Below are positions 5,191 through 5,573 of a stretch of 5,573 nt of DNA, one piece after another. How positions within the stretch are numbered: the stretch's first letter is position 1; every line of letters starts with the position of its first letter. Under the pieces are notes generated by a model. The model did not search any database and was not told where the DNA came from. It worked only from the letters and a program-made list of their open reading frames with translations. Made by a program: the position numbers and the translations under genes. This DNA comes from Pseudomonadota bacterium (GTDB taxonomy: Bacteria; Pseudomonadota; Gammaproteobacteria; Burkholderiales; Burkholderiaceae): assembly GCA_021783435.1 (NCBI GenBank), contig JAJXUC010000200.1, positions 1-5,573 of the forward strand, written 5' to 3'.

Positions 5191-5305
5191 ACCACGCCCT
5201 GCGGGCGTGGTGAACCCCCGCAGGCGGGGAAGAGGATTGGCCTGAAGCGGGTGGTCCCCCGCTGGCGGTTTTAACCCCGCAGGGGTCGGCACGCGCAGCG
5301 TGCCG
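5191..5305. repeat. Array of GCA/TGC-loop hairpins
   Basis: Close-packed inverted repeats: ACCACGCCC-TGC-GGGCGTGGT (5191-5211), CCCCGC-AG-GCGGGG (5216-5229), AGCGGG...CCCGCT (5246-5263), ACCCC-GCA-GGGGT (5274-5286) and CGGCACGC-GCA-GCGTGCCG (5287-5305), the last two abutting. CCCCCGC(A/T)GGCGG occurs twice (5215-5227, 5256-5268). A smaller TCGGG-CAG-CCCGA lies at 5145-5157. Arm sequences differ but the C-GCA-G centre recurs. The flanking 5029-5190 and 5306-5455 show no gene. Confidence 0.65.
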
Positions 5306-5455
5306 GGGGAGGGTCTGGGCTGCGGTGCGGGTTCTGGGTCTGACGGCACCGGCAGTCCAAGCGGGTCGGGGTTGGCCTGCCTTGGGCGGACGGGCTGCCG
5401 GGCGTCTCATCCCTGCCCTGCTCGCGTTGTGCGCGTGATGGGGGCGCGACATGGC

Positions 5456-5573
5456 TCAGGGCGCCAGGTTGTCGGCGATTGTTGTCACGCCGTTTTGCAT
5501 CAGCTCGGCAACCTCGTCGCGTCGAAATCGCAGGGCGCGCCCGATTCGCACCGGATGGAGGTGGCCGCCGACG
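5456..5573 (-). CDS. AlpA/excisionase-like HTH protein, C-terminal 38 aa (partial)
   Basis: The minus strand from the window edge to the TGA at 5456-5458 reads VGGHLHPVRIGRALRFRRDE then VAELMQNGVTTIADNLAP. The PVRIGRALRFRRDEVAELM stretch matches the second half of MerR-like HTH_17 domains found in AlpA regulators and phage-type excisionases (typical PPVRIGRRxxFRxSDVxxxL). The start and first helix are outside the window. In an integrative element such a protein commonly acts as recombination directionality factor or as activator of the integrase. Here it lies at the far end from the integrase and upstream of mobC on the same strand. The short family match supports the fold but not the exact role. 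Confidence 0.75.
   Translation of the reverse strand, partial: VGGHLHPVRIGRALRFRRDEVAELMQNGVTTIADNLAP

Noticed and set aside
4325..5245. 306-codon frame on the plus strand
   Set aside because: It is antisense to the relaxase remnant and mobC and runs into the palindrome region; no motif.
5259..5272. CCGC-TG-GCGG followed by TTTT as a rho-independent terminator
   Set aside because: The stem is four pairs with a two-base loop and no coding gene ends just before it. It is better explained as part of the hairpin array.
5191..5305. CRISPR-like array
   Set aside because: The units are palindromes with different arms and no fixed-length repeats or spacers, and no cas gene is nearby.
4913..5452. 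179-codon frame on the minus strand starting three bases after the AlpA-like stop and overlapping the mobC start
   Set aside because: The spacing is operon-like, but the frame reads through all the palindromes and the oriT candidate, has no Shine-Dalgarno sequence, and its protein has no recognisable domain. Conservation in relatives would be needed to reinstate it.

Overview
High-GC proteobacterial DNA. Gene style and composition suggest a beta- or gammaproteobacterium, but nothing in the window fixes the genus. It reads as part of an accessory region: a degraded integrative/mobilizable element carrying one secreted-protein cargo gene, with insertion-sequence debris at its left edge.

Layout. 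(1) Positions 1-268 hold nested IS debris. The left end of an IS5-family element (transposase start on the minus strand, running off the window) sits inside the orfA gene of an IS3-family element, at a TTAA target. (2) Positions 269-621 hold no intact gene. They contain a short sequence resembling a tRNA 3' end followed by a terminator-like hairpin (candidate attachment site, minus strand), then a good sigma70-type promoter with an overlapping palindrome. (3) Positions 622-1821 encode a complete P4-type tyrosine integrase with all catalytic residues. (4) Positions 1822-2182 are non-coding. (5) Positions 2183-3712 (minus) encode a 509-aa predicted lipoprotein with an InlB-B-like repeat and a GH5/cellulase-like domain. 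The usual GH5 acid/base Glu is present, but the position where the nucleophile Glu is expected holds Ala. (6) Positions 3713-4207 are the leader and upstream region, rich in small palindromes, with no convincing gene. (7) Positions 4208-4926 (minus) hold a MobC-like relaxosome gene overlapping (ATGA) a relaxase gene cut to 105 aa, before the metal-binding histidine motif. (8) Positions 4927-5455 are non-coding and dense in inverted repeats: a candidate oriT next to mobC, then an array of GCA-loop hairpins. (9) Positions 5456-5573 hold the C-terminus of an AlpA/excisionase-like HTH protein (minus), running off the right edge.

How it fits together. The integrase, AlpA-like regulator/excisionase, MobC, relaxase and oriT-like palindromes are the expected parts of an integrative mobilizable element. 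The relaxase is broken where the cargo side begins, so self-encoded mobilization is probably lost, although the oriT could still be used in trans. The glycoside-hydrolase-like lipoprotein is the only evident cargo. No clearly new multi-gene system is visible. The most unusual items are the active-site changes in the GH5-like protein and the palindrome architecture of 4955-5305.
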